A stretch of DNA of 64,000 bases, taken from positions 36,057-100,056 of the forward strand of contig MCGO01000139.1 of NCBI GenBank assembly GCA_002104985.1. The letters run 5' to 3'. The number at the start of each line of letters is the position of its first letter. Positions within the stretch are counted from its first letter, which is position 1. This DNA comes from Rhizoclosmatium globosum. Lineage: Eukaryota > Chytridiomycota > Chytridiomycetes > Chytridiales > Chytriomycetaceae. Positions 1 through 10,263 of the stretch are shown piece by piece. The position numbers and the translations under genes are program-made. The notes beneath the pieces were generated by a model, which was not told the origin of the DNA, searched no databases, and worked only from the letters and a program-made list of their open reading frames with translations.

Positions 1-332
1 CATCCAAGAAGTGCACATGCTTACAAATGGTGCTGATGACTGCAGCACAGTTGGTTTTGGTGGACTGCTTTCCCTTCAGCTGGATGCAACTTCCACAACA
101 CGCTCCCATTATTTATGGTGCGATCGCCTTAACTAACAACATTGGAGTTATTTTCATCGTCAAGAAATACTCAAGCGTCCTTCCTAAACTAATGGATAAA
201 GTTGGAATGAGGATGGAGTTGGAGAATAGTGAGAAAATCGTACTTCCCCCGAGCTCAGTGTCGTGGGAGGAAGTCATGAATGCATATGTTCCAGTTATGT
301 TCAATGAAGCAGAGGGATCTGAAGTTTGTTAG
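1..332 (+). CDS. 3' end of an unknown membrane-associated protein (partial)
   Basis: An open frame runs in from the left edge of the window and ends at TAG 330-332, giving about 109 residues of C-terminus. It contains one or two hydrophobic stretches (around LVLVDCFPFSW and IIYGAIALTNNIGVIFIV) followed by a basic then acidic tail. The 5' part lies outside the window, so I cannot name a family. A short C-terminal stretch of a multi-pass membrane protein is plausible but unproven. Its stop codon is only 14 nt upstream of the ATG of the next gene, which is exceptionally tight for a eukaryotic pair on the same strand. Confidence 0.45.
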   Translation, partial: SKKCTCLQMVLMTAAQLVLVDCFPFSWMQLPQHAPIIYGAIALTNNIGVIFIVKKYSSVLPKLMDKVGMRMELENSEKIVLPPSSVSWEEVMNAYVPVMFNEAEGSEVC

Positions 333-346
333 AATCAATAAAAACG

Positions 347-2593
347 ATGAAAGAAGTGACGACTGAGCCGCCGCCCAAAACCCAAAACCAAAGCCAAGCA
401 CTGACTAAGAAAGCGGCGAAAGAAGCCAAGAAAGCCGCCGCCGCACTTTTCCGACGCGATGTCGTTCGTCTTTTGAAAGTTGCAAAGGCCGAGCGACTTC
501 GTTTGTTTGGCGCAACGACTTGTCTTTTGGTTTCGAGTGGCGTTTCGATGGTTTGTTTTGTCTTTGTTTTGGTGTTTGTGTTTGGTGTTTGGTGGTTGGG
601 GGAGGAGTAGCATCTGAGTTCTAACCCACCTGAACTAGGCCGTTCCTTTCACAATCGGAAAGCTGCTCGACTATTCAATGCTCAAAATGGGGCTTCAAGT
701 GCAGGACTCGCAGATCTTGCGCTTTATGAGTGCCCTGTCAAAGGAGACTCTGTTTGGCGGTCTGGCTGCTGTTTTTGCACGTGCGTTCTCTCTTGCATCC
801 TTCGTACCTTCTAACGCTTCATTCACATGCATTCATCATTCTATTCTATCGATCCATCAATACGTTATTCAGTCGGTGGCTTCGCAAACTTCTGGCGCAT
901 CAAACTAATGGAGCGTGCTGGAGCAAAGATTGTGGAAGGATTGAAGAACAAGGTCTTTGAGAACATTCTGCGTCAGGACGTTGCATTCTTTGATGCTGCG
1001 AGATCTGGAGAAATCAGTGCCAGAATTGCCTCTGATTCTGCTATTGTTGGCCATACTGTCACTCAAAACTTGTCTGACGGTTTGAGAAAAGTATGTCTTA
1101 TCATTCTTTCAACCACTTACTAACTAAGCCTCGTAGGGCTGTATGGCGACTGTTGGACTCGGAATGATGCTCTACGTCAACACCCGTTTGACGGTAACAG
1201 CACTGTTATGTTCCTGAATATTCTGAACCAAACCATACCCCACAGATTACCATGACAGCCATTATCCCACCAGTCGCAGTTGCAGCCATTGCATTCGGAC
1301 GATCTCGCCGAAAGCTTGCCGAAAAGACGGCTAAAGCTGCATCAGATTCAACGTCCCTCGTCCAAGAGAAACTAGATGCCATTCGAACAGTCCGCGCTTT
1401 CGCTCAAGAGTCGCGTGAATCATCAAACTATGCTCAACTGAACCACCAAGTCTTTGATCTCGCCATGAAAGAGGCTTCTGCGGCGGCTTGGTTCTATGGT
1501 GGTGCTGGATTCTCTGGAAATTTGATTGCCATGTCGATTCTCTACTATGGAGGGTCTCTTGTTGGTAGTGGAGCCATTACTCCAGGAGAATTGACGTCAT
1601 TCTTCATGTATTCCACATATCTTGGATATTCGCTGATGGGAATCATGTCGTTTTACGGAGAGCTGAACAAGGGCGTTGGTGCTACTGGTCGATTGTTTGA
1701 GTTTTTGGAGGCGAAAGGTGTGGATCAAGGAGGAAAGAAGCTCGAAAACGCACAAGGAAAGATTGAATTCAAGGCGGTTGAGTTTGCTTATCCAGTTGAG
1801 TGTTTTCTTCTCCTTTTCAAGTGCAGCAACTTACCGTGTCAAAACAGAGTCGCCCTGATGCTCCAATATTCCAAGACCTCAACTTCACTATCCCTGCTGG
1901 ATCAAACGTGGCCATCGTTGGAAAGTCTGGCTCCGGCAAATCTTCAATTGCCAGCCTTCTCCTCAGATTCTATGATCCTGTCAACGGATCAGGTACAGTC
2001 AATCCCTCTCTCCCTTAACTTTCCTCACTCTCGTCATAGTTTTGATTGACGGCCACGATCTCCGTACCCTTGACGCCAACTACCTCCGTGACAACGTAAT
2101 TGCCTTTGTTTCTCAAGAACCAACCCTCTTCGCAACCACCATTCGCGAAAACATTGCCTACGGTCGACCCACCGCCTCTCAAGCCCAAATCGAATCCGCA
2201 GCTCGCCAAGCACATGCTTACGACTTCATCCAAAGCACACCCTCGAAATTCGAGACATACGTCGGTGAACGAGGAATCGCATTGAGTGGAGGACAGAAGC
2301 AGCGTATCGCCATCGCGCGAGCGTTGATCAAGAACCCGAAGATCCTAGTGTTTGATGAAGCCACAAGTGCACTTGATTACACGACCGAAGCACTGGTGCA
2401 GGAGAGTTTGGCGGAGGTTGTGAAGGCGCAAGGACGGACTGTTGTTACTATCGCGCATCGGTTGTCGACTATCCAGCAAGCTGACTTGGTGATTGTGCTT
2501 GAAGAGGGACGTGTTGTTCAAGTTGGACGATATGCGGATTTAGCGAAGGGTACAGGAAAGTTTAAGGAGCTTATGGAGGCACAATTGAATTAG
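347..2593 (+). CDS. ABC half-transporter, mitochondrial ABCB8/ABCB10 (Mdl1/Mdl2) type, paralogue A
   Basis: Seven exons (347-550, 639-780, 873-1090, 1137-1193, 1246-1794, 1848-1992, 2040-2593) join to a 622-residue half-transporter: one six-helix membrane domain followed by one nucleotide-binding domain. Visible motifs are Walker [11 protein letters not shown]-loop FVSQEP, signature LSGGQKQR, Walker [13 protein letters not shown] and H-loop TIAHRLSTI, so the ATPase looks intact. The family exports peptides or haem-pathway compounds across the mitochondrial inner membrane as dimers. Translation is taken from ATG 347; the open frame upstream starts only with TTG. Unlike paralogue B (4528-6958), the N-terminus is Lys/Ala-rich ([17 protein letters not shown]) and not a clear presequence, so location is uncertain. 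Intron 5 uses the unusual donor GTTGAG. Exon boundaries match those of paralogue B almost one for one, so the two arose by duplication. Confidence 0.88.
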
Positions 2594-2738
2594 CTCATTT
2601 GAAAAAGGGAAGAAATAAAGGTGATAATTGCAATATTATTGGGTACTTAAAAAAATGAGAAATAGATACGGTAATGAGATGCAAATGCGAATAATGCAGA
2701 TACTATGAATGATGCAAACCGTCCTCAAAACGCATATA

Positions 2739-4241
2739 CTACATCCCTGCAGCAGTTCCGCCTGGACTCCCGATAATACCCGTTCCAGCCACGCAGTATG
2801 GAACCTTATTGATGATCGTACAAGCATTGTTGGGTGTGTCGTTGCAGTTGTCAATGTGGATATAGGAGCCGAAAACACATTGGACGATTGCAGCCGTGTT
2901 TGTCGCACTGTCTGGTTGAAGGGAGCACGCGTATCCGGCGTTTGTTGTACACGGAGATCCAACAGCGTTTGGAATGGCTTGAGGAGTTGCTGGAGCTGCA
3001 GCAGCTGGACTTGACGCTGGCGTTGCTGGTGCGAGAATCGGGCCGGCAGAAACTGCTGGAGGAGAAGGAGCAAGTGGAACTGAAGCGGCAGATATAGCAG
3101 GAATAGCAGCAGGGACAGCGGAGGAAACTGGAATAACGGGGACAGCTGGAATCATAGAAGCGGCAAGAGTAGCAGCATTTGGAGATACAACAGTAACCGC
3201 TGATGCAACTGGATTCACAGCTTGCGAACCAGTAACAGGCGCGATTGCGGCACCAGGAACACAAATCGCGTCAGCTGCTTCCAACTTCGCACACTGACCT
3301 GGAATAGTACCAGCCATCAAAACGTCCAACCCAACACCATACTTCGCAGCGATCGCTGTACAAGTTGCACCACCCAACACAATATCAACATGTCCCGTGA
3401 TACAAGGTTGTACTGCAATGTATGCAGCTGTATTCAACGCGTCCGCCACGATGGTTGGACCCATATTCGCGCCGGCTCCAGGAACGATGCAAACTTTTGT
3501 TCCAACTTGAAGGAGGTTTTGGTTGGCGCCGCCGCAGATGTCTTGATTTAGAACAACGAGATCGCTGATGGTTGCGCCGTTCTTGGTTGCAATGGTTGAG
3601 CAGGTGTCTCCAGCGGCTATGGAATATACAGTTCCCGCACAGGTGGCGGTAGCAGGCATTGCATTTGCGACAGGAGGTGCAACTGGTGGAATCACAGCAG
3701 GAATCACAGCAGGAGCAGCAGGCAGAGCAGCTCCACCAACGGTTAGAGAAGTAGCAGCAGTACCAGGTACGCAAATAGCGTCAGCGGCTTCGAGTTTGGC
3801 GCACTGACCCGGAATCGTCAGAGCCATCAATGCAGCGAGTGTCACGTTATACTTTGCAGCGATGGTTGTACAAGTTGCACCTCCCAAAACAATATCGACA
3901 TGCCCTGTACATGGCTGTAGTGCAGTATACGCTGCAGTATTCAACGCGTCGGCTACAATGGTTGGACCAGCATTCACACCAGCACCAGGAACAATACACA
4001 CAGCGGTTCCGACTTGGAGCAGATTTTGGTTGGTACCACCACAGATATCTTGGTTCTGAACTACGAGGTCGCTAATAGTCGCGCCGTTCTTGGTGGCAAT
4101 GGTTGAGCAAGTGTCCCCAGCAGCGATCGTATACGTGGTTCCAGTGCATGCAGCAGCGGCTCTGGAGACGAGATGGAGAGAAGGGATGTACATTGGAAGG
4201 AGAGTTTTGTGAAACTGGAATTTGTAAATGGATGTACCCAT
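2739..4241 (-). CDS. LysM-repeat chitin-binding protein with a CBM19-like C-terminus
   Basis: A single open frame encodes about 500 residues from ATG 4241 (an in-frame ATG at 4193 is an alternative; the frame upstream of 4241 opens only with TTG). Two copies of a roughly 120-residue module each hold two Cys-containing LysM-like units: one beginning [YS]-[TS]-IAAGDTCSTIATKNGATI, the other GHVDIVLGGATCT.IAAKY. A long Ala/Pro/Val-rich linker follows, then a Cys-rich end (QCVFGSYIHIDNC) like family-19 carbohydrate-binding modules. Such proteins bind chitin or its oligomers at the cell wall or outside the cell. The N-terminus (LLPMYIPSLHLVSRAAAA) is only weakly hydrophobic, so either the signal peptide is poor or an upstream exon has been missed. 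The gene lies between the two ABC paralogues, on the opposite strand to both. Confidence 0.82.
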   Translation of the reverse strand: MGTSIYKFQFHKTLLPMYIPSLHLVSRAAAACTGTTYTIAAGDTCSTIATKNGATISDLVVQNQDICGGTNQNLLQVGTAVCIVPGAGVNAGPTIVADALNTAAYTALQPCTGHVDIVLGGATCTTIAAKYNVTLAALMALTIPGQCAKLEAADAICVPGTAATSLTVGGAALPAAPAVIPAVIPPVAPPVANAMPATATCAGTVYSIAAGDTCSTIATKNGATISDLVVLNQDICGGANQNLLQVGTKVCIVPGAGANMGPTIVADALNTAAYIAVQPCITGHVDIVLGGATCTAIAAKYGVGLDVLMAGTIPGQCAKLEAADAICVPGAAIAPVTGSQAVNPVASAVTVVSPNAATLAASMIPAVPVIPVSSAVPAAIPAISAASVPLAPSPPAVSAGPILAPATPASSPAAAAPATPQAIPNAVGSPCTTNAGYACSLQPDSATNTAAIVQCVFGSYIHIDNCNDTPNNACTIINKVPYCVAGTGIIGSPGGTAAGM

Positions 4242-4527
4242 TTTATGCTTTGACTTCGCCACCAAAAGTCATTCCAAAAGTCATTTCGCTGTCATTTCCC
4301 CAGATTTTCGAGCAATCGAAATATTGAGTCATCCATGATCATTCAAAATGAACTCGCTGTTGGTATACTGGATTTCTGGTTGAGGGAAGGGTTGGCAAAC
4401 GCCAAAACTGCCACACTGCCGTCTCTTCAGGAAAGGAATAAGTTTCATCTGATAAGTAAATCTATTTGTCAACAATAAGTTACTTTCAATTCGAGGTCAC
4501 GTTTCATTGGTTGTTTTTCATCCACAA

Positions 4528-6958
4528 ATGGCCTCGTTGACGTCAATCTGTCGACTGCCTTTGGCGCGGCCCCTCATTCTCCGACACAGTTTGACGCCAA
4601 TCAGGAGCTTTTCACTTCAAACACGCATCCCTCGCACTCTTCCCGTTGGAATCCATCGAGTTCAGCTTCAGTGGCAGATTGCTCCCTCCGTTCGCCAGTT
4701 CTCCACTCAACCAAAGCCTGACTCGCAAGTGACCACTTCCAAGCCTATTTCCGCACTCGAGGCAAAAGACGCTGAAAAACCGTCGTTCTGGAAAGAGACA
4801 AAGCGGATCTTCAATTTGGCGAAACCTGAAACGGGTCTGCTTGTGGGTGCTGCGGGCTTCTTGTTTGTCTCATCGGCGGTTTCTATGGTGAGTTATTGCT
4901 GCTTTTGGATCAGATTGCGGAAGGGGTTGATGTTTGGAGGTTGATGTTGGAGTTACTGATTTGAAACCACGTGTTACCTTGTTACTAACACTCAACGCAG
5001 TCTATCCCTTTCAGTATGGGAAAGATCATGGACTTTGTTATGATTCAAATGGGTTTGAAGGTTGCCGATACCGAGCTGATGCATTTGATGATGTCCATTC
5101 CTCTTGAACAGTTGTTTGGCGGTCTGATTGGAGTCTTTGGTGGTGAGTCTTACTCCTTTATTACATTTCAACTAACAGAACTGGCTCTCAGTCGGGGCAA
5201 TCTCGAACTTTGGACGTATCATGTTGATGAGAAAAGCCGGTGAACGAATCATTGAAAGATTAAGAAACAGAATCTTTGACAACATTATTAGACAAGATGT
5301 TCGTTTCTTTGGTGAGCACTTCGCGTTCTGCTTAGGTCTTTTGAATGCTAATGTCGTTTTAGATGAAAACCGAACTGGTGAAATCATTTCTAGACTCTCT
5401 GCTGACACTGTTCTCGTTGGAAAATCTATTACGCAAAACATTTCGGATGGTTTGAGAAACGGAGTGATGGCTATGGTTGGAGTGGGTATGATGTTGTACG
5501 TGAACGTAAACTTGACTGTAGGTACAGCAGTACCAGTCGCATCATCTAAATTACACACACCAGGTTACCATGATGGCAATTATTCCACCTATCGCTGTCG
5601 CTGCAATCTATTATGGACGTATCGTCAGAAAGCTCTCAGAACAGACGCAGAAGGCAACATCAGACACCACACAAGTCGCCCAAGAAAAACTCGACGCAAT
5701 CCGAACTGTTCGCGCTTTCTCCCAGGAGCCACGAGAATCCAAAATGTACGCTAAGGAGACTCACGAAGTTTACAAACTCTCTATGAAGGAAGCTTTTGCG
5801 ACTGGGACGTTCTACAGTAGCGCTGGTTTTGCTGGAAACTTTGTTGCTATGGCTATTTTGTACTATGGTGGTAGTTTGGTGGCGGACAGTGTCATCACAC
5901 CTGGAGAGTTGACAAGTTTCTTCTTGTACTCTACCTACGTCGGATTCAGTATGCTTGGACTAAGTTCTTTCTATGGAGAGTTGATGAAGGGTGTCGGTGC
6001 ATCGAGTCGTTTGTTTACTTTGCTTGAGTCTCGAGGAACTGTTCAGCTCAGTAAAGGTACAATCAACTCCCATAAAAGTGTAGGAAAGCTTACAACTGAA
6101 ACAGGTGGAAAGAAGCTTGAGAATGTGCAAGGGCGTATTGAGTTCAAGAACATTGCCTTTGCATATCCTGTAAGCTTAGTGATTGGTTTAATCGTTTGAA
6201 CTAATTTTTTTATAGACTCGTCCCGATGCACCCATTTTCAAAGACCTCAGTTTTACTATTTCGCCAGGAACTAATGTGGCTGTGGTTGGAAAGTCTGGCT
6301 CTGGCAAGTCCTCTATTGCTCAACTGTTATTGCGATTCTATGATCCTGACCAAGGAGCCAGTGAGTTTTTATTTTTACACGAACGATATTAACGATTTGA
6401 TATAGTTTTCATTGACGGACATGACCTTCGTTCCTTGGACAGCGCCCACCTCCGTGACAACGTGATTGCCTTTGTGGCTCAAGAACCTTCTCTCTTTGCC
6501 ACAACAATCCGAGAAAACATTGCCTACGGTCGTCCAGACGCCACCGACCAAGAAATCGAAGCCGCCGCTGACCAAGCCAACGCATTAGGGTTCATCCAAA
6601 CTTCCCAGGTGGATTTGAGACATACACTGGAGAAAAAGGAGTTGCCATGAGTGGAGGACAGAAGCAGCGTATCGCAATTGCAAGAGCACTTTTGAAGAAC
6701 CCTCGAATTTTGATTTTAGATGAAGCTACCTCTGCTTTGGATGCCTCTTCGGAATATCTTGTACAGGATGCAATGTCGCATATTGTTCAAGGGCGAACAG
6801 TGATTACAATTGCTCACCGATTGTCGACAATTCAACAGGCGGACGTTGTAGTTGTGATTGAAGATGGAAGAGTTGTGGAAGTGGGTCCTTATGATGAACT
6901 TGTTGAGAAGGCGGATGGAAAGTTTAGAAAGCTTATTGAAGCCCAACTTAGCGACTGA
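4528..6958 (+). CDS. ABC half-transporter, mitochondrial Mdl1/Mdl2/ABCB10 type, paralogue B (one frame break)
   Basis: Seven exons (4528-4887, 5001-5142, 5192-5311, 5363-5517, 5564-6169, 6216-6360, 6406-6958) follow the same gene structure as paralogue A. The first ~70 residues are rich in Arg, Ser and Leu without acidic residues ([16 protein letters not shown]...), a typical mitochondrial presequence; ATG 4528 is chosen because the frame upstream opens only with TTG. The membrane domain is followed by Walker [11 protein letters not shown]-loop VAQEP, signature MSGGQKQR, Walker [13 protein letters not shown] and H-loop TIAHRLSTI. The frame breaks near 6601, just after the residues GFIQT. Paralogue alignment shows exactly one base missing, and no splice pair can explain it. 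With that base the product would be about 693 residues. It is either an assembly error or a recent loss of function; the rest of the gene is well preserved. Confidence 0.82.
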
Positions 6959-7145
6959 TTACACGTATTGCTCAAGTAAACAAATGTCTCATAATTAATT
7001 TCTTGTTCGGAATTGAGAATCTCAGATTTCGAATCGTTGCTCTCTTCCTTCCGGTTTTGATTTGAAATGAAGTTGCGTTGAACGAGCGAAAGAAAAATCT
7101 CTTCCCCAAAACCCAACGTAACACAGCACGTGCTGTCCAACCCAA

Positions 7146-8333
7146 ATGCCAGAACTTGACGTACTTCCTCGGTCCCAGCCATCCGTTAAGAGACGCTCGA
7201 CCCGGACTACCGGAGTGAGTGTCAAGAAGCCAGTCCAGCGATTCCTTTACGCCACAGATAGCTTCTCTCTCGCACCTCAACCTGTCCAAGTGAGTCACAT
7301 TGTTATCTACAAGACACATCTGACCCAAGCTATGGCCAGGCGTTGAAACTGGATACTTCCATCTTCAGCACTGCCAGCCTGGATCACCAGGAAACCTCGT
7401 CAACTCTCGCATTCGGAAACTGCATCCCGTTATCAGCACAAGAGATTGCGGAACGAGAGGATCTACATGTGTCAGGTGTGTTTATCATTCACTTAGTATG
7501 TGCTGTTCGGCTGCTATATGTCATCCGGAAGCTGATGTTGGGATGGAAAACTAGGGTTGGAGTCTAATCGCTTTTCTGTCCTTCAGTTAAACTGTTTGTT
7601 CCGTCCAACCAAACGAAGTCGGTCTCCGAAGCTGTGCGTGAATCATTGAAGGCTGTTACATCTTTATTGGGAACTGAGCTCATTGACTCCCTCACTATCC
7701 AACTTCCACACGATGATATGACCACGCTTTCGTTAAATCAAGCTCCATTGACCCCTGTGAATTCAACGGACTCAATTGCGAGTGAACCACGCCGAAAGTC
7801 CAGAAGGCTTGAAAGCACGGTCCTCCCTTCACCGTCTTTGAACCCCACCGAAGACGGCAACTCGTTCTATGAATCAGCATACCTTACAGCGTCAACTGAA
7901 TTCAGCGTGAAGAAAATCGGGGTCTCAAGCGCAAATATCCTTCTGTTGGACCAATTCCTCCAATCTGCCAACCTTGTGAAGACCCCAGTGCATAACGTAA
8001 TTTATGATTCAGCAAAAGAAGTACGATTGCTCGATCTCGGGTCATCATTGAATGTACTGGAGACAACAACAGATAATTTGAAAGTTCCACTGTTGATTTC
8101 GAACGATGGGTCCAGCCAATTGCTGGGGGACTCATTCGATAATATCGTGGGTCATATCAACAGCTCGACTGCTGAACCTGTGTCAGGCGTCTCACAGGAC
8201 TGGACTTGCAAATATACTGTGTTCGGCGAGACACGAAGCGTACTTTTGCAACATGGGTAAGTTTCCTTGTCTTCTCCATGCCGTAGTAGCTAAAATCATT
8301 CCCAGGTATTTGATTATGGGATCTACGCAATAG
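7146..8333 (+). CDS. GCLM: Glutamate-cysteine ligase regulatory (modifier) subunit, GCLM-like
   Basis: Four exons (7146-7289, 7340-7475, 7587-8256, 8306-8333) give about 325 residues. Similarity to the aldo-keto-reductase-fold modifier subunit is visible at two points. One is a central block (VKLFVPSNQTKSVSEAV, then LLGTELIDSLTIQLP), corresponding to the family's AKLFI...S.V...LGV..LDSVII segment. The other is the C-terminal strand pair (WTCKYTVFGETRSVLLQHG, then YLIMGS). The last exon carries only nine codons and the stop, and restores this conserved C-terminus. The subunit binds the catalytic subunit of glutamate-cysteine ligase, raises its affinity for glutamate and relieves glutathione feedback in the first step of glutathione synthesis. 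The middle (residues ~100-150) is Ser/Pro-rich and diverged. The catalytic subunit is not in the window. Identification is by motif memory, not a search. Confidence 0.75.
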
Positions 8334-8429
8334 ACACATTCTGGGAAGACTAATTGATGGATATTGATGCCCTGTGTGGATCACTGAATCGCTTATATTA
8401 AAATTGAATTTGTTTATTGGTGGCTCAGA

Positions 8430-8924
8430 TTAAGCAATGAAGGCTTCCAAGCTCTGCTCTGTAATCTCAGCCTCAACAAGCTTTTTGATGACTTTGCCGT
8501 CCTTTCCAAACTCATACAAGGTTGGCACGTTAGTGACCTTGAGGTTCTCATGCTTGCGGTAAGGATGCTCTGGGTTTCTCCAAGTTGGTCTGTCACCAGT
8601 TGGAACAAGGAGGAGAGTAGAGCCAGAAACCTTTGAAACAGCCTTCTTGATGAGAGGATCGCTGAAAGAAAATTGAGTAAACCAAATGATATCATATCAA
8701 AAGGGATGGAAGGTCTACCTCACACGGCAGTCTGGGCACCTTATTAACTGGGTTGGTAACATGATATCAACCAAACAACACAGAACTTCTCACCAAGACT
8801 CTCCAGTCGCCGGATCTTCTGACGCAAAAAGAACGGCGAATACTCGACCAGATCCAGTGAGAGCAGAGGCCAAGGTGGCATCAAAAGCGCCAAAGTCGTC
8901 GATTCGCTGGGTTTTCGAAGTCAT
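8430..8924 (-). CDS. TXNDC17: TXNDC17/TRP14-like thioredoxin-domain protein
   Basis: Three exons on the minus strand (8924-8794, 8739-8719, 8661-8430) give 127 residues. The protein starts MTSKTQRIDDFGAF and carries the active site W-C-P-D-C characteristic of the TRP14/TXNDC17 family, then VPTGDRPTWRNPEHPYRK, NLKVTNVPTLYEF with the cis-proline, and KLVEAE. TRP14 proteins are cytosolic oxidoreductases that reduce cystine and persulfides rather than general protein disulfides. The middle exon is only 21 nt and encodes the catalytic C-P-D-C; the Trp codon is split across the intron before it. The 3' end faces the GCLM-like gene, so two thiol-metabolism genes are convergent neighbours, with their stops about 100 bp apart. 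Confidence 0.88.
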
Positions 8925-8955
8925 TTTCAGATTATCAGTATTTTAACAATATTTA

Positions 8956-10212
8956 TTAAAAACTTCGCATACGTTCCATCATCGGTGATTCTTCTATTTC
9001 AGAGCGGTCTATGTCCGCATTTTCCTGCCCAATGGAAACAAAGTGGCCATCAACAACACGAGCGACATTCTCTTGTGGATTAGGAATATCAAAAACTACA
9101 TCATCAAATGTAACAGACTTAGACGACTTAGTAGAAACGGACTTTCGAGAAGAATGCCTATGTTTTCGGCTGGAGCCAAGAGCTCCTGTTCCACGAGATA
9201 TTCCTTTCGTTGATTGGCGTATGCTTCGATTCAAGTCACTTTGAGTTGAAGGTGCTCGCATAATATTGCGATTCGTTCTTGGTAACGAATTTGATTGCGA
9301 ATTGCTGCTATTTCTGCTCATTGAATGGCTTTCACGGTATGATCCATTCCTAAGCCAGGAATGCAATCCTTCAGAAGACGTTCTTTCACTTCTTGGTTTA
9401 TTCGGATTTGAAGGTTGACGGTCTCTGGTAATTTGATGCAACGACATCTTCATTGCGATTAGAACAGCCAGAGCCGTGCATAATGACACTGTTGCGATAG
9501 TGTTTAAAAGTTGTTGAAGTGCCAATGTTTGATTGAATATGAATCCAATAAAAAACACAGCATCACCCAAGAAACAAATACTACATACTATGAGCCCATA
9601 TTTTGAGATCGTCCGATGACGTGAAGTGCAGTCTTCGCTGACCAATGAATCATTCAAATAGTGAACATATGAATATGTTAAAATAGTCAGCAATATCGTT
9701 CCAAAAGTACCGGATATTATAGGAATTATGTGATTGATTTTACGAAAACTATCCATTTCCGCGACTTCTGAAGAAATAAGAGTTGCAATGTCAGGTATAG
9801 GAAGTAAAATGAAGAAGGCTGGTGATAGTTTCCACATAATCCGCAGAACCGTTGCTCGTTGCTTAAGGGCCCTCTCGAGAATAGATTCAGACCTCATAAA
9901 TAGAAAGTGCACAATGCAACACTCGGATATAGCGATGAATGTACGAGATAAGGCTGATACAAATTCGACTGCACAAGTCACAAAGTAGCCCAGCAAACTT
10001 AATGTTAGAACCAAAATTATCTTGTTAAATGGAGTTGAAAATGTCACCAAACTGAGAGACTTGTCCCTCTTGTAAGTCTCGACCATCACGATTTGATGCA
10101 GTAATACGATTAGAAGAATAAAGGTTATTGCTCCGCAACAGCTATTTATAACAAAGACAGCTATATGGACAGTTTCGCCATCTGGATTGCTCAATTGAAG
10201 AGTGCTGTTCAT
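8956..10212 (-). CDS. Seven-helix membrane protein with long Ser-rich cytoplasmic tail (receptor-type family, member 1)
   Basis: An intronless 418-residue frame starts at ATG 10212. Seven hydrophobic segments fill residues ~15-265, followed by a ~150-residue tail rich in Ser, Arg and Asn (SRNSSNSQSNSLPRTNRN) that looks cytoplasmic and phosphorylatable. It shares landmarks with the three genes upstream of it: a charged RSESI loop after helix 3 and RTISKYG before helix 6. I recognise no classical GPCR motif (no DRY, no NPxxY), so receptor function is inferred only from topology and the tail. It is the most 3' member of a head-to-tail run of four related minus-strand genes and the only one of the four with an extended tail. 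Confidence 0.72.
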   Translation of the reverse strand: MNSTLQLSNPDGETVHIAVFVINSCCGAITFILLIVLLHQIVMVETYKRDKSLSLVTFSTPFNKIILVLTLSLLGYFVTCAVEFVSALSRTFIAISECCIVHFLFMRSESILERALKQRATVLRIMWKLSPAFFILLPIPDIATLISSEVAEMDSFRKINHIIPIISGTFGTILLTILTYSYVHYLNDSLVSEDCTSRHRTISKYGLIVCSICFLGDAVFFIGFIFNQTLALQQLLNTIATVSLCTALAVLIAMKMSLHQITRDRQPSNPNKPRSERTSSEGLHSWLRNGSYRESHSMSRNSSNSQSNSLPRTNRNIMRAPSTQSDLNRSIRQSTKGISRGTGALGSSRKHRHSSRKSVSTKSSKSVTFDDVVFDIPNPQENVARVVDGHFVSIGQENADIDRSEIEESPMMERMRSF

Positions 10213-10263
10213 TTAATGCCGCGATTTACAAACCACAGCACCAAGATTTACATAGTTTATTTA

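Noticed and set aside
2042..2593. TTG-initiated starts for several genes (326, 2042, 4265, 4507, 13223, 42770)
   Set aside because: These are eukaryotic nuclear genes; ATG codons in frame downstream, or exon joins, give starts that agree with family or paralogue ends.
347..2593. Bacterial-style operon or recent bacterial transfer, given the 14-nt gap to the upstream gene
   Set aside because: The gene has six spliceosomal introns shared with its paralogue and a eukaryotic mitochondrial-type sequence; the gap is tight but not evidence of transfer.
6595..6660. An intron or programmed frameshift explaining the break in ABC paralogue B
   Set aside because: Paralogue alignment is continuous with one base missing; there is no GT-AG pair, and no slippery heptamer with downstream structure is evident.
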